The notes: generated by a model not told the origin, from the letters alone. A DNA stretch of 64,000 bases from Melioribacteraceae bacterium (GCA_015493615.1 WGCV01000041.1:170839-234838), one strand, 5' to 3'; shown: positions 53,958-63,653, numbered from the stretch's first letter. Numbers and translations are program-made.

Positions 53958-55037
53958 CTACCACCATCCTCCAAATATACCACCAATAAAGTCCCCAACC
54001 GCACTTGCCACAGATTTCACGCCTTCCCAAGCACTTTTCGCAACTGATTTAACTGCTGTTGCTACTTTTTTAACTCCTTCACCAATGACTTTCCCTACTA
54101 CATATCCGCCAACTTTACCTACAACTGTTCCAATGACAGCTCCGGCAACCGTCCCTTCGGGACCAAAGACTGAACCAATAGCCGCGCCTACTTTCTCCCC
54201 GACAGCTCCCCCAACTCTTGTAGTAGTTGTTGTAATTGCCGAATTTAAAACCGCGACATTCCTATCAATAGTATATTCAACCGCGTCAATAGGAGATATC
54301 TCGCCGTTCCCAAGTTTATATGCCACTTTTGCAGCTGTTACGCCTTTATCAACAATCATTGAAATTTCTTCTGGAGATTTATTTGCAAGTTTTTTAGGAA
54401 GTATCTTTTTCTCTTTAGCAATAACTGTTGCAGTAGAAACTGCTTTTTTGAAATTTTTATCTTGCGGAGAATCGAGTTTTGCGTCAAAGTAATCTTTTAC
54501 CGCTTTTATTTCTTTATGTTTATCGTCAATTTTAATTTTCCCTTTTTCAAAAACAACGGCTCCAAGTAACGTGTTATTTTTAATTTCATTTTGAAAATCA
54601 TTTACGATAGCGGTTTTATTTATGTCATCATATTTCGGATTTTTCAAAGGCTCCGATATATCAATTTCTTTACCAAATACTTCAACTCCAATTTTAGCAT
54701 TTGAATCTTTTAAAGAATTTTCAATATTTGTAATAAATTCTTCTGTGTCTTTTACCTTGTATTTCCCAATTGTCTCATCAAGTTTGCCTCTTAACCACTC
54801 CGTTCTTGTTTTCCCGTCTGCTTTTGCTTGCTGTAAGTCCTCAAAATTATCAGCAATAACATCAATAGTTTCTGAAATAGTTTCAACAGTTTTTGCCGCT
54901 TCTTTTAGTTCAACGCCTGTTTCTTTTTCTACTATTTCTGATAGTTGCTCGACAACATTTTTCTTAGATAATTTCGAAGTGGTTTCATCAATAATATCAA
55001 TAAATTCTGTTTCTTTGTTTTTGTTTTGCTCTGTCAT
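53958..55037 (-). CDS. Glycine-zipper, membrane-active-like protein
   Basis: This 359-residue protein has no signal peptide. The first 260 residues are charged and helical. The C-terminal part is a glycine-zipper hairpin (GGAVGEKVGAAIGSVFG ... GTVVGKVGGYVVGKVIG, residues 276-320) followed by an amphipathic tail ending GDFIGGIFGGWW. Such tails are typical of pore-forming or membrane-inserting proteins such as bacteriocins and some phage-defence effectors. AAAGGAG lies 8 nt before ATG 55037. It is the first gene of the operon and therefore a candidate effector. Confidence 0.75.
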   Translation of the reverse strand: MTEQNKNKETEFIDIIDETTSKLSKKNVVEQLSEIVEKETGVELKEAAKTVETISETIDVIADNFEDLQQAKADGKTRTEWLRGKLDETIGKYKVKDTEEFITNIENSLKDSNAKIGVEVFGKEIDISEPLKNPKYDDINKTAIVNDFQNEIKNNTLLGAVVFEKGKIKIDDKHKEIKAVKDYFDAKLDSPQDKNFKKAVSTATVIAKEKKILPKKLANKSPEEISMIVDKGVTAAKVAYKLGNGEISPIDAVEYTIDRNVAVLNSAITTTTTRVGGAVGEKVGAAIGSVFGPEGTVAGAVIGTVVGKVGGYVVGKVIGEGVKKVATAVKSVAKSAWEGVKSVASAVGDFIGGIFGGWW

Positions 55038-55495
55038 TCTTTAATCTCCTTTGCTAATTGACACATAACATTTTCAATACACGCAATACTTATATCCCGC
55101 AAATATTCGGACGGATGACAACCTTTTTGTTTTTGTGTCTAAAGTAAGTTAAACTTGTGAACTTATCGGAAGACTAATTTTCACCCTCGTAAGCGAGTAG
55201 TCCGTTTTAAATTATTTTAATTCGGCAACACATATTAAATAACTCATTTTATAAAATAAAGTATAAAATTTTCATTCTTAAATCAAGCGGTTTTTGGTGA
55301 AATTATCTTTTTGTATTCTACGTAAAAACTTTGCAATCCGCGTTACAAAAACTTCTGCCGCAAGTCTCTCATCTTACGTCCATTATTTAGTTCTTACTTC
55401 TTACCTTGAATTAATTCTGATAAATATCTTGACTATTAGCTTCTACATTCTTAGTTTTTGCCTTTTATTATTGCAATAAAATCAGGAGAAGTATA
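55038..55495. other. Divergent A+T-rich intergenic region
   Basis: No gene and none of the repeat families seen elsewhere. It should contain the promoters of the minus-strand four-gene operon and of the OPT transporter. No convincing -35/-10 pair was identified. Confidence 0.55.
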
Positions 55496-57505
55496 GTGGC
55501 AGATAATCATTTCAAACCTTACGTCCCACCCGAAAACAACATGAAAGAATTTACATTCAAGGCGATATTTCTCGGCGTTGTGCTCGCTATGATTTTAGGC
55601 GCCGCAAACGCTTATCTCGGACTTAAAGCCGGAATGACGGTAGCGGCGACTTTCCCCGCTGCGGTAATTGCAATGGCGGTTTTAAGACCGTTCAAAGGAA
55701 ACATTCTTGAAGAAAATCTTGCCCGTACTACCGCGTCGGTTGGCGAAGCGCTGGCAGCCGGAGCAATTTTTACGATTCCCGCTTTCGTGATGAGCGGAGT
55801 ATGGACGGAATTTAATTATTGGGAAAGTTCTCTCCTGATGCTTGTCGGCGGCGTTCTCGGCGTGCTGTTAATTACTATTCTGCGTAAAACATTGGTCCAA
55901 GATAAATCCCTTCCTTTTCCCGAAAGTCAGGCGTGTACCGAAATTGTTAAAGCGGGACAAGGCGGTAAAACAGGAGCTAAATATGTTGTCTGGACTTTGC
56001 TGCTCGGTTCGGTAATTGAAATTTTTAAAAATCCCAACGGGATAACATTAATCAAAGATTCCGTAAAAGGATTTTTCCAGTTCGGACTTTCGAAAATAAA
56101 TCTGCTTAACAGCAAAGGCGAAGTTCTCGCCGGAATCAAACAGAAAGGGGGAATGCTGATTCCAAGTCCCGTTGCGTCCCCGGCGTTTCTCGGCGTAGGT
56201 TATATTATCGGTTACAGACTTTCAGCCATTACTTTTTCAGGCGGAATTTTCGGCTGGCTCTTTTTAATGCCGATTGTGCTGTTCCTTGTTTACGGCGATG
56301 TCAGTTCTCTTTCGGCTTCCGGAACCGACTGGATTCAGATTGCAAAATCGACTTATGACGCAACCGTTAAACCGATTGCCGTAGGCGGAATGCTTGTCGG
56401 AGCTTTTTATACTCTTTTCAGTATGCGCTCGAGTTTAATACAAGGAATCGGGAAAGGAATTAAAGATATTAAAAAAGCGAAAGCCGACGGCGATTCACAG
56501 TTGAGAACCGAAAAGGATATTCCGTTCGGAACTATCCTGATGTCGGTCGGCGTTATTTTTGTTGCGATGATAGTTGTTTACAATTTATTTACAGACGATA
56601 TCGGAATTTCGATTTTAGCCGCTGTGGTTATGGCAATTGCGGCGTTTGTTTTTGCAGCTGTCGCGGGATATTTAGTCGGCGTAATCGGAAGTTCCTCGAA
56701 CCCGATTTCCGGACTGACGCTTTCCACTCTTTTAATCGCGGCGGTGCTGATGGTTCTCGTCGGATTAACCGGTAATCACGGTGTTGCGGCTTCTTTAGCC
56801 ATTGCCTCCGTTGTTTGCGTTGTTGCCGGCGTTGCGGGCGATATGATGCAGGATCTGAAGGTGGGACAAATGCTGGGCGGAACGCCGTGGAAAATGGAGC
56901 TGGCGGAATTAATCGGCGTCGTTTTTGCGGCAATGGTTATGATTTTCCCGATTATGCTTCTGCACCAGGCTAACGGAATCGGCAGCGACGCGCTTCCGGC
57001 GCCGCAGGCAGGATTAATGGCGATGATAAGCAAAGGAATTGTAGGCGGACAAATGGCGTGGCCCTTGGTAATTGCCGGAATGTTTTTCGCAATCGCGCTT
57101 ATTCTTGTAAAAGCTCCCTCGCCGATGCTGATTTCCGTAGGGATGTACCTTCCGTTCAATACAACATTTGCAATATTTGTCGGCGGATTGATTAAGTTAA
57201 TTGTTGATAAAGTTACCGATAAAAGAGCAAAGTCGGACGACGAAAAAGATATTGTAAATAACACCGGACTGCTTCTTGCTTCGGGGCTTGTAGCGGGCGA
57301 GGCGCTTGTGGGAATAATACTCGCCGGCTTTGTAGGAGCCGGAATTAACTTAAAAGAAGTTTTCGGACTTCCCGGAGACTTTGAAGGATTCTGGACTTTG
57401 GGAGTTCTGGTGTTTATAATTCTCGGCTACGTTCTTATTAAATATCCTTTGAAGGAACTGAGAGATTTTCAGCAGAATACAATCCAAACCAAAAAGATGA
57501 ATTAA
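55496..57505 (+). CDS. OPT-family oligopeptide transporter
   Basis: This 669-residue multi-pass membrane protein has the OPT features AANAYLGLKAGMTVAATFPAAVIAM near the N-terminus, EENLARTTASVGEALAAGAIFTIPA, FPESQACTEIVKAG, and SSNPISGLTLSTLLIA. It imports peptides or metal-peptide complexes with protons. The start is GTG 55496 with AGGAGAAGTATA upstream. A perfect terminator follows. It is unrelated in fold to the POT transporter at 14.3 kb. Confidence 0.93.
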   Translation: MADNHFKPYVPPENNMKEFTFKAIFLGVVLAMILGAANAYLGLKAGMTVAATFPAAVIAMAVLRPFKGNILEENLARTTASVGEALAAGAIFTIPAFVMSGVWTEFNYWESSLLMLVGGVLGVLLITILRKTLVQDKSLPFPESQACTEIVKAGQGGKTGAKYVVWTLLLGSVIEIFKNPNGITLIKDSVKGFFQFGLSKINLLNSKGEVLAGIKQKGGMLIPSPVASPAFLGVGYIIGYRLSAITFSGGIFGWLFLMPIVLFLVYGDVSSLSASGTDWIQIAKSTYDATVKPIAVGGMLVGAFYTLFSMRSSLIQGIGKGIKDIKKAKADGDSQLRTEKDIPFGTILMSVGVIFVAMIVVYNLFTDDIGISILAAVVMAIAAFVFAAVAGYLVGVIGSSSNPISGLTLSTLLIAAVLMVLVGLTGNHGVAASLAIASVVCVVAGVAGDMMQDLKVGQMLGGTPWKMELAELIGVVFAAMVMIFPIMLLHQANGIGSDALPAPQAGLMAMISKGIVGGQMAWPLVIAGMFFAIALILVKAPSPMLISVGMYLPFNTTFAIFVGGLIKLIVDKVTDKRAKSDDEKDIVNNTGLLLASGLVAGEALVGIILAGFVGAGINLKEVFGLPGDFEGFWTLGVLVFIILGYVLIKYPLKELRDFQQNTIQTKKMN

Positions 57506-57527
57506 TTCTGAAATAAATATTGAAGAC

Positions 57528-57559
57528 AAAAAGAGCGGCAGCTTATCGCCGCTCTTTTT
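57528..57559 (+). terminator. Rho-independent terminator after the OPT gene
   Basis: AAAAAGAGCGGC (57528-57539) pairs perfectly with GCCGCTCTTTTT (57548-57559) around an 8-nt loop. The A run on the 5' side also allows it to work on the minus strand. Confidence 0.93.
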
Positions 57560-57572
57560 ACGTAAAATTATA

Positions 57573-58853
57573 ATGACGTTAAGAAACGATAACCAAAATA
57601 TACTTAAGCCCGAGCCATCGGCTGTTTACAGGTGGGCTGTTCTCATTTTTGTCAGTATTGCCATGTTTGGCAATTACTACATTTACGACAGCATTTCTCC
57701 GCTGGCGGATGTTCTATCCAAACAGCTGCATTTTACCGATTCCGACATCGGGCTCCTCGTAGGAATTTACAGCGTTCCGAATATTTTTATGGTGCTTATC
57801 GGCGGGATAATAATCGACAGATTCGGCACGCGCCTTTCTACATTTACTTTTACGCTTCTGGTATTTTTCGGAGCATTGATTACGGCATTTTCCGGCGGCG
57901 AGCTTTGGGTGATGGCGGTAGGAAGATTGGTTTTCGGACTGGGCGCAGAATCAATGATTGTGGGAATTACCACCGTAATCGGACGGTGGTTTAAAGGGAA
58001 ACAGCTCTCCTTTGCGTTCGGAGTAAATTTAACAATTGCGCGCCTCGGCTCATTTGCGGCGTTGAATTCTCCGACTTGGGCAAAATCTCTTTATGCCGAG
58101 TGGCAGGCGCCTCTGTTGCTTTCCGTAGGCGCGGGAGTAATTGCCGTTGCCGCAATCATTATTTATTGGGGACTTGACATAAACGCCGAAAGGAATTACC
58201 GAATGGCTCCGGTACCCAAGCAGGACGAGTTTAAGCTGAAATCCGTTTTTTCGTTCAGCAAATCCTTCTGGTATATTGTGATGCTCTGCGTTACTTTTTA
58301 TTCGGCTATTTTTCCGTTTGAAACTTTTGCAATTAAATTTTTCATCGATGTGCGCCATATTTCACGCTCGGTTGCCGGTTTTCAGTTAAGTATGCTCAAA
58401 GTTTTCGCCATGATTTTATCGCCTTTGTTCGGATTGCTTTCGGATTACATCGGGAAGCGCGCGATAATGATGATGATCGGCTCGGCTTTGCTGATGCCTG
58501 TTTATTTGATTATGGCTTACACTCATATTTCGCTATACATACCAATGGCGATGATGGGAATCGCGTTTTCGCTTATTCCCGCGGTAATGTGGCCCTCGGT
58601 TGCAATTATTATCGAGGAAAAGAAACTCGGCACGGCATACGGACTTATGACGATGGTGCAGAATATAGGATTGGCGTTTTTTAATTTTTTGATCGGCGGA
58701 ATAAACGACGTAACCGGCGGATACAACGCCGGGATGTGGGTCTTTTCAATACTCGGCTTTGTGGGATTTTTCTTCGCATGGATGCTGCATAAAAGCGAGA
58801 CCGGACCCAACAAACACGGATTAGAAGAAGGAATGAGAAAAGCAAATGCGTAA
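57573..58853 (+). CDS. Major facilitator superfamily transporter
   Basis: This 426-residue protein has 12 predicted helices. The MFS motif between helices 2 and 3 is GGIIIDRFGTRLST, and GRLVFGLGAESMIVGITTVIGRW resembles nitrate/nitrite and sugar-phosphate antiporter subfamilies. Substrate unknown. It starts 14 bp after the terminator. Its last codons overlap the PqqD-like gene by 8 bp. Confidence 0.88.
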   Translation: MTLRNDNQNILKPEPSAVYRWAVLIFVSIAMFGNYYIYDSISPLADVLSKQLHFTDSDIGLLVGIYSVPNIFMVLIGGIIIDRFGTRLSTFTFTLLVFFGALITAFSGGELWVMAVGRLVFGLGAESMIVGITTVIGRWFKGKQLSFAFGVNLTIARLGSFAALNSPTWAKSLYAEWQAPLLLSVGAGVIAVAAIIIYWGLDINAERNYRMAPVPKQDEFKLKSVFSFSKSFWYIVMLCVTFYSAIFPFETFAIKFFIDVRHISRSVAGFQLSMLKVFAMILSPLFGLLSDYIGKRAIMMMIGSALLMPVYLIMAYTHISLYIPMAMMGIAFSLIPAVMWPSVAIIIEEKKLGTAYGLMTMVQNIGLAFFNFLIGGINDVTGGYNAGMWVFSILGFVGFFFAWMLHKSETGPNKHGLEEGMRKANA

Positions 58854-59208
58854 AAAAAATGATATTAACAGAGAGCCTGAAGATATAGGAGAAGTAGTTC
58901 CGAAACAGAGCTGCGATTACGAAGAAAAAGACGGATTGGTTACGGTTCTCTACATCGAGGAAAATCCCTCTTTTATCGACAGAACTTTCTTTAGGAAATT
59001 TGTAAAAAAACCTCATCGGGTTGAACTGGATGAAATCGGCTCTTTTATTTGGAAAAAGATAGACGGAAATTTAACGGTTAATGAAATTACGGCTCTCGCC
59101 GAAGAACATTTTGCCGAAAAAATTGAACCGGCTAAAGAGCGCGTTCAACTTTTTATCAATCAGATGTTCAGAACAAAATTGATAAAACTTTTCAGAAAAA
59201 CATATTAA
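58846..59208 (+). CDS. PqqD-family small protein
   Basis: This 120-residue protein has a PqqD-type winged-helix pattern: HRVELDEIGSFIWKKIDGNLTVNEITALAEEHF. PqqD proteins chaperone peptide substrates of radical SAM enzymes, but no radical SAM or precursor gene is nearby. It overlaps the MFS gene by 8 bp, so the pairing is with a transporter. Function in this setting unknown. Confidence 0.8.
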   Translation: MRKKNDINREPEDIGEVVPKQSCDYEEKDGLVTVLYIEENPSFIDRTFFRKFVKKPHRVELDEIGSFIWKKIDGNLTVNEITALAEEHFAEKIEPAKERVQLFINQMFRTKLIKLFRKTY

Positions 59209-59251
59209 ATTTTTATTATCTTTTATAATCAAATCTTACAGAGAGACTATT

Positions 59252-59983
59252 TTGAAAAAATTAGTTGTATTGTCCATATTTGTTTCTATCGGGTTATTCT
59301 CAACCGCGCAGGCTCAGACGTTCGGTTTCGGGTGCCTCGGTCTAAGCGGAGTTTTCGGCGGGTACGGTTATCAATATTATAAAGCCGACGGCTTAAATAA
59401 TTATATAGCTTCTCAATTCCCGGACGATCCGGCTATCGATAAAAAAAACTTTAAGAGAGGCGAAGGGTTTATTCTCGGAGCTAATATTCTCCAAGTAAAA
59501 TTCAGTTCCTTGTTTTTCGGATTAAAAGGATTTTATCAATTTTCTCAGGAAACAAAAACTCTTCTCAACGCTAACACGTCCGGTTTCAATTCTTATCAAT
59601 TAAATTTTAATTATTGGGGAGCCGGAATCGATTTCGGCTTTCCGCTTGGCAGTTTTATCTCTCTTAAGTTAGTTGACGCCGGAGTAACATATTCCGATAT
59701 TTCTCTGAAAATTTCAGATAAAATCGGGACCGAAATAATTCCCGTTATGACTTACAAATCTAAAAAACCGCTGTTGGGCTACTACGTGGGAAGCGGACTG
59801 ATTTTTAATATTGTTTCAAATTACATCTCTTTGGAACTTACCGCGCGTTATCATTTTTCGAAATATGATAATCTCGAAAACGAAAATCATGAAACTCTGC
59901 TTCCCTTACAAAGCAAAGATTATTTAATCAAAGAATCCGGTATAGAGGCGACGGCGCAGTTAAATATCGGGTTGCCATTTTAG
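59252..59983 (+). CDS. Small outer-membrane beta-barrel protein
   Basis: This 243-residue protein has a signal peptide (LVVLSIFVSIGLFSTAQAQ) and alternating beta strands rich in glycine and aromatics (YGYQYYK, FFGLKGFYQFSQ, QLNFNYWGAGIDFGFPLGS), ending NIGLPF. It resembles generic porin-fold proteins without a family assignment. The start is TTG 59252 (AGAGAG upstream). The aminopeptidase gene follows after 8 bp. Confidence 0.75.
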   Translation: MKKLVVLSIFVSIGLFSTAQAQTFGFGCLGLSGVFGGYGYQYYKADGLNNYIASQFPDDPAIDKKNFKRGEGFILGANILQVKFSSLFFGLKGFYQFSQETKTLLNANTSGFNSYQLNFNYWGAGIDFGFPLGSFISLKLVDAGVTYSDISLKISDKIGTEIIPVMTYKSKKPLLGYYVGSGLIFNIVSNYISLELTARYHFSKYDNLENENHETLLPLQSKDYLIKESGIEATAQLNIGLPF

Positions 59984-59991
59984 GAGAAAAA

Positions 59992-60957
59992 ATGAGATTA
60001 ACAAAGTTGGACAAAGCCGCCGAAATCGCATTAACGGTTTGTATGGCGGTTAAGAAAAAAGAAAAAGTCCTTATTGTTACAGACGAAAATAAAAGGGAAA
60101 TAGGGGAAGCGCTTTATCGCAACTCATTGAGACTCGGATTTGAATCCCTTTATGTTGAAATGAAATCGGGTAAAATGCACGGAGAAGAACCTCCCGCTTA
60201 CATAGCCGATTTAATGCTTAAGTTTGATGTGATACTTCTTCCTACGACGAAATCACTTACACACACAGATGCCAGAAGAAACGCTTCGGAAAACGGAGCG
60301 CGCGTCGCTACTTTCCCGGGAATAACAAAAGATGTTATGATTCGGGGACTAAACGCCGATTACAACAAAATTGCAAAATTAACATTGAAACTGAAAAAGA
60401 TGCTCGATAAAGCGAAAGAGATTCGTGTAACTTCACAAGCGGGAACGGATATTTCTTTCGTTGTGGAATCCCGGTCAGGTTTGCCGAGCAAAGGATTGTT
60501 CCACAAAAAAGGGGAGAGCGGTAATCTACCTACGGGAGAAGCTTTTATCGCTCCGGTTGAAGGAAAAAGCAGCGGAGTTTTTGTTGTTGACGGCTCGATG
60601 TCGGGCGTTGGAGTTATTGAAGATAAACCGATAAAGATTAAAGTTGAGAAAGGTTTGGCAACCGAAATAACCGGCGGAAAAGAAGCGAGAAAACTGAAAA
60701 AGATTATCGAACCGTACGGGAAAAAAGCGAGAAATATTGCAGAGTTCGGAATCGGGACGAACGACAGCGTAAAATTAAGCGGAAATCTCCTTGAAGATGA
60801 AAAGGTTCTCGGAACAATTCATATCGCGATCGGAGATAACAAAAGCATGGGAGGCAAAGTGAACGCGCCCATTCATCTTGACGGTGTTGTGAAAAAGCCC
60901 ACAGTCTATTTTGACGGTAAAACGATAATGAAAAACGGGAAACTGCTAACCGATTGA
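59992..60957 (+). CDS. Aminopeptidase of the M29 / leucyl aminopeptidase (aminopeptidase T) type
   Basis: This 321-residue protein has the metal-ligand motifs NLPTGEAFIAPVEG (Glu), GTIHIAIGDN (His) and NAPIHLDGVV (His-Asp), as in COG2309/M29 aminopeptidases. It lacks the full length (about 400) of classical M29 enzymes. It probably releases N-terminal amino acids from peptides in the cytoplasm, complementing the POT and OPT importers. AGGAGAAAAA precedes the ATG. Confidence 0.85.
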   Translation: MRLTKLDKAAEIALTVCMAVKKKEKVLIVTDENKREIGEALYRNSLRLGFESLYVEMKSGKMHGEEPPAYIADLMLKFDVILLPTTKSLTHTDARRNASENGARVATFPGITKDVMIRGLNADYNKIAKLTLKLKKMLDKAKEIRVTSQAGTDISFVVESRSGLPSKGLFHKKGESGNLPTGEAFIAPVEGKSSGVFVVDGSMSGVGVIEDKPIKIKVEKGLATEITGGKEARKLKKIIEPYGKKARNIAEFGIGTNDSVKLSGNLLEDEKVLGTIHIAIGDNKSMGGKVNAPIHLDGVVKKPTVYFDGKTIMKNGKLLTD

Positions 60958-60990
60958 AATCAAACTCAATAAATCAAAACGGCTTAACCA

Positions 60991-61998
60991 ATGCTTTCTC
61001 CTGATAAAAGTAAAATTCTAATCATACGCCTGAGTTCGCTCGGCGACGCGCTGCTTACCACTCCCGTAATAAGAACTTTGAAAAACAAGTATCCCGAAAA
61101 GGAGTTATATTTTCTTATTGAGGATAAGTTTGCCGACGCCGTGCGCTACAACCCTAATTTAACTGAAGTCGTAACTTATGATAAATCAGATCCCGGCAAA
61201 AACCAGTTGGAAAAGATTAAATCCTTAAATGTTGATTATGTTATTGATTTGCAAAATAACATCCGCTCGAAAAATATTGTCAAGTATCTGAAAGTTCCTT
61301 CCGTTAAATTTATTAAGCCGACATTAGAGAAATTTTTTCTCGTGAAATTTAAAATCAATTTTTACAAAAAGATTCTTTCAATTCCCGAGATGTACGCATC
61401 CGCATTGGGAAAAGAGTTTTCTCTTGATGAAAACGGACTCGATTTTTATTATGAAAATGGTGAAAAAGCCGTAAATGCTTCCGAAAAAGATGATAAAAAA
61501 ATTGCATTTTGTCCGGGGTCGCAGCATTTTACAAAACAATATCCCGCAGAATATTTTGTTAAATTAGGGAATAAACTAACCGACGAAGGATATAAAATAA
61601 CGCTGCTCGGAGGAAAAAGCGACAGAGAACTTTGCGCTGAAATTTCATCGCAAATTAAAGGAAGCAACGATAAAAGCAACGATAATAATTTGTTTGAATT
61701 GGCGCGCGAAATGTCGCGGAACTGCGCCGTAGTTTGCAACGACTCCGGATTAATGCACCTTGCTTCCGCTCTGGGAACGCCCGTTGTGGCAATTTTCGGT
61801 TCAACGGTCAAGGAGTTCGGATTTTTCCCGTATAAGACAAAAAGTGTTGTGGTGGAAAACAAGGGACTGAGCTGCCGTCCCTGCTCGCACATCGGAAAAT
61901 CCAAATGCAGAGAAGGGCATTTCAAATGTATGCTCGATTTAACTCCTGAAATTGTTTATGAAAAATTAATTAAGCTGCTTGAGAATAAGAATGACTAA
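60991..61998 (+). CDS. Glycosyltransferase family 9 (heptosyltransferase-like)
   Basis: This 335-residue GT9 enzyme has the N-terminal KILIIRLSSLGDALLTTPVIRTLKNKYP and C-terminal NCAVVCNDSGLMHLASALGTPVVAIFGST, plus a cysteine cluster (LSCRPCSHIGKSKCREGHFKCM) like that in the 24.0-25.1 kb GT9. It probably adds sugar to LPS or another envelope glycan. It overlaps the Kdo transferase by 8 bp, so core-oligosaccharide synthesis is likely. Confidence 0.9.
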   Translation: MLSPDKSKILIIRLSSLGDALLTTPVIRTLKNKYPEKELYFLIEDKFADAVRYNPNLTEVVTYDKSDPGKNQLEKIKSLNVDYVIDLQNNIRSKNIVKYLKVPSVKFIKPTLEKFFLVKFKINFYKKILSIPEMYASALGKEFSLDENGLDFYYENGEKAVNASEKDDKKIAFCPGSQHFTKQYPAEYFVKLGNKLTDEGYKITLLGGKSDRELCAEISSQIKGSNDKSNDNNLFELAREMSRNCAVVCNDSGLMHLASALGTPVVAIFGSTVKEFGFFPYKTKSVVVENKGLSCRPCSHIGKSKCREGHFKCMLDLTPEIVYEKLIKLLENKND

Positions 61999-63265
61999 AT
62001 TTTATCTCTTTATTTATAATGCCGTGTTACTTCCGCTTTTCTTTTTAATACTTCGCGTGCTTGGTCTTTTCAATTCGAAAGTGCGCAAGGGATTAAAAGG
62101 ACGCGAACGATTAATAGAGAAATTGATTATTGAATTGAACGGAATCGATAAATCCAAAAAAATAGTTTGGTTTCATTCATCTTCAATGGGGGAATTTGAA
62201 CAGGCAAAACCGATTATCGAAAAATTGAACGAGCTTCAAATTTATACAATACTGGTTACATTTTTTTCGCCGTCGGGATATGAAAATCAGAAAAATTATC
62301 CTTTTGCCGATATTGTTTCATATGTGCCGATGGATTCTCCCTCTGAAGTTAAACGGTTTTTGTCCTATATAAATCCCTCAATATTAATTTTTATGCGATA
62401 CGATGTTTGGCCTAATCTGGTTTACCAAGTCAGCAAAAAGGAAATCCCGATTTTTATTGTGGATGCGACTTACAGTCAATCTTCCAACCGTTCGCTCTTT
62501 TTTGTAAAGTCCTTTTACAAGGAACTTTATTCCAAAATTACGCGGATAATGACAGTTACCGAAAAAGATAAAGAGGGTTTTCTTTCCTTGGGATTGGACG
62601 AAAATAAAGTTTTGGTTGCCGGAGATACCCGCTACGACAGAGTTTATCAAAAGAGTATTGAAGCGCAGAAAAAAAATCTCCTTGATAAAAATATATTCGG
62701 CGATAATCCCGTTTTTGTTTTCGGCAGCTCGTGGGGAGCCGACGAGGATGTTGTATTTCCCGCCGTGAAGAAATTACTTGAGCGCAAATATAAGATGAAA
62801 ATGATTGTCGCTCCGCACGAGCCGACAATCCCTCACCTTGAAGGAATCGAGAAGTATTTTAATCCCGGAGTTAAGACAATCCGTTTTTCGGAAATGAGAA
62901 ACTATTCGGACGAAGACGTGATAATTGTCGATTCTGTCGGGATACTGTTAAGTCTTTATTATTACGCCGATTTCGCTTATGTGGGAGGAGGATTTAAGCA
63001 GATTCATAATGTTCTTGAGCCGGCGGTATATGGGGTTCCGGTTATATTCGGGCCTAAACACCACAACAGTATTGAAGCGGAAATGCTTGTCGAGGCAGGC
63101 TCGGGATTAGTTGTTGCCGATAAAAAGAGCGCGTATAAAACAATTCGCACTCTTTTGAAAGATGAAAACCGGAGAAGGGAATTGGGAGAAATTTCATCCG
63201 ATTTTGTTAAGTCCAGAATCGGCTCCACCGACAAAATCATTCTGGAATTGCATAAGTATATTTAG
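61991..63265 (+). CDS. waaA: 3-deoxy-D-manno-octulosonic acid (Kdo) transferase
   Basis: From ATG 61991 the protein has 424 residues. It has an N-terminal membrane anchor (FYLFIYNAVLLPLFFLILRVL), VWFHSSSMGEFEQAKPII (catalytic acidic region), RYDVWPNLVYQ and the C-terminal GT-B site FAYVGGGFKQIHNVLEPAVYGVPVIFGPKHHN. It transfers Kdo from CMP-Kdo to lipid A. It overlaps the GT9 gene by 8 bp, so the upstream TTG at 61979 is not needed. Downstream lies repeat DNA. Confidence 0.94.
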   Translation: MTKFYLFIYNAVLLPLFFLILRVLGLFNSKVRKGLKGRERLIEKLIIELNGIDKSKKIVWFHSSSMGEFEQAKPIIEKLNELQIYTILVTFFSPSGYENQKNYPFADIVSYVPMDSPSEVKRFLSYINPSILIFMRYDVWPNLVYQVSKKEIPIFIVDATYSQSSNRSLFFVKSFYKELYSKITRIMTVTEKDKEGFLSLGLDENKVLVAGDTRYDRVYQKSIEAQKKNLLDKNIFGDNPVFVFGSSWGADEDVVFPAVKKLLERKYKMKMIVAPHEPTIPHLEGIEKYFNPGVKTIRFSEMRNYSDEDVIIVDSVGILLSLYYYADFAYVGGGFKQIHNVLEPAVYGVPVIFGPKHHNSIEAEMLVEAGSGLVVADKKSAYKTIRTLLKDENRRRELGEISSDFVKSRIGSTDKIILELHKYI

Positions 63266-63290
63266 AAGTCTTCAACGCCATAGGAAAAAA

Positions 63291-63455
63291 AATTCCCCTC
63301 TGGACAGAGGGGTGGATTCCGACGGAGCGAGGCGGAGTCGGAAGACGGGGTGTGGATAGATGCCGAATTTTCTCACATATTGCTTAAATTTAAACAAAGC
63401 CCCCTACCCCGTCTCCGCCAGAGGCGGAGACACCCCTTCCGCGGGAAGGGGAATT
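63291..63455 (-). repeat. Miniature palindromic element M4
   Basis: AATTCCCCTCTGG to GGGAAGGGGAATT is in reverse orientation, with the conserved core (GCCGAATTTTCTCACAT, TTGCTTAAATTTAA). Its arm carries the CTCCGCC-AGA-GGCGGAG palindrome, like the left arm of the DUF559 element. Confidence 0.8.
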
Positions 63456-63500
63456 GTAACACTCAGCCTAAATCAGACAGTTTGCTATTTAAAGTCTAAG

Positions 63501-63653
63501 CGTCATTACGAGGAAGGAGCTTGCAACTGACGAAGTAATCTCAACGGAAAAAACACGCTGTTGTTGAATGTTCAATTTCGGTTTAACGGCTTAGGTTGAA
63601 TACTGATGAGATTGCCGCGCTCTCCCGACAAGTCGGGATCGCTCGCAATGACG
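63501..63653 (-). repeat. Repeat family R2, copy 4
   Basis: It runs from CGTCATTACGAGG to CGCTCGCAATGACG with TTCAATTTCGGTTTAACGG in the centre. The TCCCGACAAGTCGGGA palindrome (63623-63638) is present where copy 2 has ACGGAGTG. Confidence 0.75.

Noticed and set aside
53830..54492. 220-codon plus-strand frame rich in Thr/Pro/Ala
   Set aside because: It is antisense to the glycine-zipper gene; its composition is the mirror of Gly/Val/Lys-rich codons on the other strand.
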